64,000 bases of DNA from JAGVPT01 sp963717445 (GTDB lineage: Bacteria > Bacteroidota > Ignavibacteria > UBA10030 > UBA8401): positions 2,170,001 to 2,234,000 of the forward strand of contig OY970334.1 in assembly GCA_963717445.1 (NCBI GenBank). The letters run 5' to 3'. Both the position numbers and the translations under genes were made by a program. Shown piece after piece: positions 60,674 through 64,000 of this stretch. Within the stretch, counting starts at the first letter, position 1, and every line of letters starts with the position of its first letter. The notes beneath the pieces were generated by a model, which did no database searches, had not been told where the DNA came from, and saw nothing but the letters and a program-made list of their open reading frames with translations.

Positions 60674-63469
60674 TTAGCCCGTATTCCTCAGCCCCGCTGC
60701 GATCCCGTTAATGCTCAGGAAAATCGCCTGTTCGAGATCGTTTTGATCCGAGGCTGAAAAGCTCTTTGAGTGAAGGCGGCGTAAGAGTTCAACCTGAATG
60801 TAGCTCAGCGGATCGACATAAGGGTTTCGTAATTGAATCGACCGCTGCAGCATTTCGTTGTTCTCGAGAAGTTCCTTCTGGCCGGTGATACGCATGATCA
60901 TCTCACGTGTTTGGTCGAATTGCAATTTAAGGTTTTCATAGATTTTTTCGCCCAATTCCTGCGGCTCCACAAGCGATGCATATTCCTTCGAAATCGTGAA
61001 ATCTCCTTTTGCAAGAATCATCTGCATGTTGTCGATAAGCGACCTGAATGTTTGCCAGCGCCGGTACATCTTTTGCAGCAGCTTCAGACGTTTTGTGTCG
61101 GGAACAGATGATTCGGAGTAGAGGTATTTTTTAAAGCCTTCTCCTGCTCCAAGCCATCCGGGAAGAACATGACGGCTTTGCATCCAGCCGAATGTCCACG
61201 GAATCGCGCGAAGGTCTTCAATGCGTTCCGTCTCAATCCTTTTTGCCGGACGCGATCCGATCTGCATTTTTGTGATTTCCTCTATTGGAGTAGCCTGCGC
61301 AAAATATTTCACAAACTCCTTTTGACCGTACACCGTGCACCGGTAGGCGGCATAACTGTGTTCTGCGATCTCGTCCATCGCGTCGAACCACCGATTGCGG
61401 TTCTTATCGAACTCCGAATCAAACCGGGCTTTCGGAATATTTCCCATCAACATCGCCGACGTTGTCAGCTCGAGTGAGCGCTGGGCAATAGCCGGATGAG
61501 CGTACTTCAAAGAAATAACTTCTCCCTGTTCCGTAATTTTTATTTTCGCATTGAGCGAGTGCGCGGGCTGGGAGAGAATTGCTTCGTACTCCGGCCCCCC
61601 CCCGCGTCCCACCGTTCCGCCCCTTCCGTGAAAAAACATCCAATCGACATCCGCAAGCTGCGAAACTTTCGTTAACTGCCGCTGGGCGTTGTAAAGCGAC
61701 CAGTGAGATTTAACAATACCCCCTTCTTTTGTACTATCGGAGTAGCCGATCATAATTTCCTGGCGCCGGCCATTGTTTTCAAGGTGGCGGCGATACGCCT
61801 CGTTGTGATACAAACGGTCCATCGTTTCTGGCGCAGCATCCAGATCTTTGGTGGTCTCAAACAATGGAACAATATCAATTGAACTTGCGGTTTGTTGAGA
61901 ACCGGTTGAAAAGAGGCCCGTGCACTTCATCAAATAGAGTACCTCCAGCACATCGGCTGCGGTTTCCGTCATACTGATGATGTAAGAACGAACTGCATGT
62001 TCGTCAATTTCCATTTGCGCTCGCTTTATTTTCCGGAAGGTCGCAAGTGTTTCCGCACTCATCGAAGAAAGTTTCGCTTCGTCAAACGAGGGAACTCCCT
62101 GTCTTAAGATCTCTTCAGTCAACCAGCGTTCGCGAGCCTCGTGGTTAAGAACAGAATACTCTACACTGCGTTGTGCCAATAGCTCCGAAATTGTATCGGT
62201 GTGAATCGTGCGGTGTTGACGGATGTCGAGTGTTGCGAGATGAAAGCCGAATGTCTCGACGTTCCGAATAAGATCCTTCAACAAACCGTTTGCCTGAAGT
62301 TCTCCCTTATGGGCGCGCAGGCTTCGGTCGAGAATATGCAAATCGTTGAGAAGCTCGGATGAGGAATGGTACATCAACTCCGCATGAGATGCGTCGTCCT
62401 CTGCGTAATTGACCCTAAACTGCAATCGCCGGTAAATATATGCCAGCTTTACCCGGTACACTTCGTCGTCATTGCGCACTTGAGCGGGTCTCTCCAGCAT
62501 CGTTTTGTCGTTTCGTATGGATTGAAGCAGTTCATCGCTCCGGCCAACGACTTTTGCGGACTCACTGTATTCGACAAAAAGTTCATCGACGGCTTGAAGG
62601 TGCATGTCGAGAATAGTCTTTGACTGGCGCTGCAATGTCTTCCACGTTGCGTCCGCAGAAACAAACGGGTTCCCGTCCCGATCCCCGCCGATCCATGACC
62701 CGAACTTGATGAATGAGGGAATTGGCGTCTTCCATTCGGGGTACACCGTTGTTGCTGAGTGTTCTAGGTCGCGATAAAATTTAGGGATGGTTTTATAGAG
62801 CACGTTGCGGAAATAATACAACCCGTTGTACACTTCATCGAGAACGGAAATATTATATGATCGTGTTTCCTCTGTCTGCCAAAGGCTTGTGATGTGCCGT
62901 TTTATCTCCTGCTCAAGCGCCGATTGTTCTCTCGGGGTCACGTTATTATGATCGAATTCTTCCAGCAATTTCCATATTCGCGAATGTTTTTCGAGGATCG
63001 TCCTTCGCGTAGCCTCCGTCGGATGAGCTGTGAAAACAGGAATAATTGCTAGCCTTGAAAAAAGATCAGCAACTTCTTTTTCTGTGACGCCGAGCTTTTT
63101 TAATTTCTCAAAGGTGTCCTGGGCTGAACCCGGGTATCCGCCTCCCGGATGCTGCAGCAAATAACTTCGCTGCCGCTGAGTGCGGTAATGCTGTTCCGCA
63201 GTATTTATCAATTGAAAATACGCAGCAAATGCCCTGACAATTTTTGCCATATCGGAGGGTTCCATGGCTTGCACTAATCGCCGAAGCGTCAGTTGATGCG
63301 ATGAATCGAACCGCTGGCGAAGCTGCTTCGAATTCAACCTGATCTGTTCTTCCAATTCGAACAGCCGGCGGCCTTCCTGCTCTTCAATAACTTGGCCGAG
63401 CAGATCACCAAGCAGCCGAATGTTCTTTCGAAGCGGCTTGTCATGTAACGATGCTGAGCGACGAGGCAT
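60674..63469 (-). CDS. ppc: Phosphoenolpyruvate carboxylase Ppc
   Basis: Anaplerotic enzyme forming oxaloacetate from phosphoenolpyruvate and bicarbonate. 931 residues, full length. Catalytic segments are VFTAHPTEATRRTIL with the active-site His, GSWIGGDRDGNPFV, and MIGYSDSTKEGGIVKSHWSLY; the FFHGRGGTVGRGGGPE loop and the C-terminal end (LFLSINGIAAGLRNTG) are intact. Its upstream region is the inverted-repeat arm of the GxxExxY cassette, so its promoter lies in or beyond it. Confidence 0.97.
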   Translation of the reverse strand: MPRRSASLHDKPLRKNIRLLGDLLGQVIEEQEGRRLFELEEQIRLNSKQLRQRFDSSHQLTLRRLVQAMEPSDMAKIVRAFAAYFQLINTAEQHYRTQRQRSYLLQHPGGGYPGSAQDTFEKLKKLGVTEKEVADLFSRLAIIPVFTAHPTEATRRTILEKHSRIWKLLEEFDHNNVTPREQSALEQEIKRHITSLWQTEETRSYNISVLDEVYNGLYYFRNVLYKTIPKFYRDLEHSATTVYPEWKTPIPSFIKFGSWIGGDRDGNPFVSADATWKTLQRQSKTILDMHLQAVDELFVEYSESAKVVGRSDELLQSIRNDKTMLERPAQVRNDDEVYRVKLAYIYRRLQFRVNYAEDDASHAELMYHSSSELLNDLHILDRSLRAHKGELQANGLLKDLIRNVETFGFHLATLDIRQHRTIHTDTISELLAQRSVEYSVLNHEARERWLTEEILRQGVPSFDEAKLSSMSAETLATFRKIKRAQMEIDEHAVRSYIISMTETAADVLEVLYLMKCTGLFSTGSQQTASSIDIVPLFETTKDLDAAPETMDRLYHNEAYRRHLENNGRRQEIMIGYSDSTKEGGIVKSHWSLYNAQRQLTKVSQLADVDWMFFHGRGGTVGRGGGPEYEAILSQPAHSLNAKIKITEQGEVISLKYAHPAIAQRSLELTTSAMLMGNIPKARFDSEFDKNRNRWFDAMDEIAEHSYAAYRCTVYGQKEFVKYFAQATPIEEITKMQIGSRPAKRIETERIEDLRAIPWTFGWMQSRHVLPGWLGAGEGFKKYLYSESSVPDTKRLKLLQKMYRRWQTFRSLIDNMQMILAKGDFTISKEYASLVEPQELGEKIYENLKLQFDQTREMIMRITGQKELLENNEMLQRSIQLRNPYVDPLSYIQVELLRRLHSKSFSASDQNDLEQAIFLSINGIAAGLRNTG

Positions 63470-63491
63470 ATGTTCTTTTGATGAAAAAGAT

Positions 63492-63983
63492 TTTCACAGA
63501 GCGACACGGAGATGCACAAAGTTACACAGAGATCACAATATAAACCTTCGCAAGCCGTTTTTTAAGAGTGTCACATTAAAATTAATTAGCAGGCCAAGTT
63601 TTTTTCGTGCAAATTTCATATATGTAAGAATCTGAGCTTCGTGTACCGGAAGCAACACGTCAACCGCCTTTAATTCGACAACGATGAGGTTCTCTACGAG
63701 AATATCGATTCGATAACCGTATTCGAGCCGGACTTCTTTATATAACACCGGAACCGGTTCTTGCCTCCTAACCGATAAACCGCCTTTTACAAGTTCATAA
63801 TTTAAGCATTCTTCGTAAGCAGATTCCAAAAGACCGGGACCCAAGCACCTGTGTACTTCTATTGCAGCACCAATTATTCTCCCAGAATATTCATTGATCT
63901 GTTCCATTTCAGCTCTCCCCTTTTATTATAATTTTCTTTACTGCTCTGTGTGACTTTGTGCACCTCCGTGTATCTCTGTGTAA
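63492..63983 (-). mobile_element. Inverted-repeat cassette carrying a GxxExxY gene
   Basis: Arms 63492-63531 and 63944-63983 are inverted copies, matching at about 35 of 40 positions, with a 10-base period (CACAGAGATA, CACGGAGGTG, CACAAAGTCA in the right arm read leftward). The single gene inside, for a GxxExxY protein, ends two bases from the left arm. Same layout as the cassette at 47965-48413 but unrelated arm sequence and different gene. Confidence 0.6.
63533..63907 (-). CDS. GxxExxY protein
   Basis: 124 residues with the family's signature: VHRCLGPGLLESAYEECLNY (GLLESAY), then YGYRIDILVENLIVVELKAV, a D...ExK arrangement like that of restriction-type nucleases (D in RIDILV, ExK in VELKAV), and ILTYMKFARKKLGLLINFN. 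The D-ExK pattern suggests a PD-(D/E)xK-like fold, but activity is unproven. ATG 63907 lies shortly after the right arm and the stop abuts the left. Together with the flanking inverted repeats it looks like a self-contained unit. Confidence 0.9.
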   Translation of the reverse strand: MEQINEYSGRIIGAAIEVHRCLGPGLLESAYEECLNYELVKGGLSVRRQEPVPVLYKEVRLEYGYRIDILVENLIVVELKAVDVLLPVHEAQILTYMKFARKKLGLLINFNVTLLKNGLRRFIL

Positions 63984-64000
63984 TTCCTCATTCAGATTCA

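Overview
This window looks like the chromosome of a Gram-negative bacterium of the Bacteroidota/Chlorobi superphylum, most likely Ignavibacteria or a near relative. Three large secreted proteins end in a type IX secretion (T9SS) sorting domain with the YPNPFNP...SGVYFY pattern common in that group. There is also a TonB-dependent receptor with a carboxypeptidase-regulatory N-terminal domain. Placement below superphylum is inference. No phage, plasmid, CRISPR or complete transposon was seen.

Region A (1-26.8 kb) is a carbohydrate-utilisation locus. Reading leftward from 23.07 kb: a GH135-like secreted hydrolase, a TonB receptor (broken by one frameshift), a secreted beta-helix protein, a large clan-D-type glycoside hydrolase, a 41-residue membrane protein, a sodium/solute symporter, a GH36-type alpha-galactosidase, a fucose/arabinose-isomerase-like enzyme, a mutarotase-like protein, a class II aldolase, an FGGY kinase, an amidohydrolase, a mannitol-dehydrogenase-family enzyme, then E2 and E3 of a 2-oxoacid dehydrogenase. 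Rightward from 23.8 kb lie a DeoR regulator, a galactokinase-like GHMP kinase and a sugar nucleotidyltransferase (also frameshifted). The set reads as: glycan cut outside, imported, isomerised, phosphorylated, split by the aldolase. The sugar is not identified.

Region B (26.8-44.8 kb) is mixed: an acetyltransferase, tRNA-Arg(UCU), a delta-60-repeat/LamG T9SS protein, an isochorismatase-like hydrolase, an ABC exporter, purE, a Sel1-repeat protein, a MacB-like efflux operon (adaptor, ATPase, two separate permeases), and a methyltransferase/YhbD-like/bactofilin operon behind a consensus-like promoter.

Region C (45-64 kb) is mostly leftward metabolic genes: leuD-proC-leuB, a threonine leader peptide with attenuator, lysC-thrC-thrB-fabF, then aguB and aguA for putrescine. 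Tag, RidA, an amidase, a PEBP protein and PEP carboxylase lie upstream of these.

Three observations stand out. (1) A classical threonine attenuator lies between leuB and lysC, with a Thr-rich leader peptide whose ATG overlaps the leuB stop, a terminator, and a matching antiterminator. (2) Two small genes, a four-helix-bundle (23S-IVS-type) protein and a GxxExxY protein, each sit in the loop between imperfect inverted repeats; related gene-less palindromes are scattered through 28.9-64 kb and in places supply the ends of neighbouring genes. (3) The sugar pathway in region A combines enzymes in a set I cannot assign to a known route.
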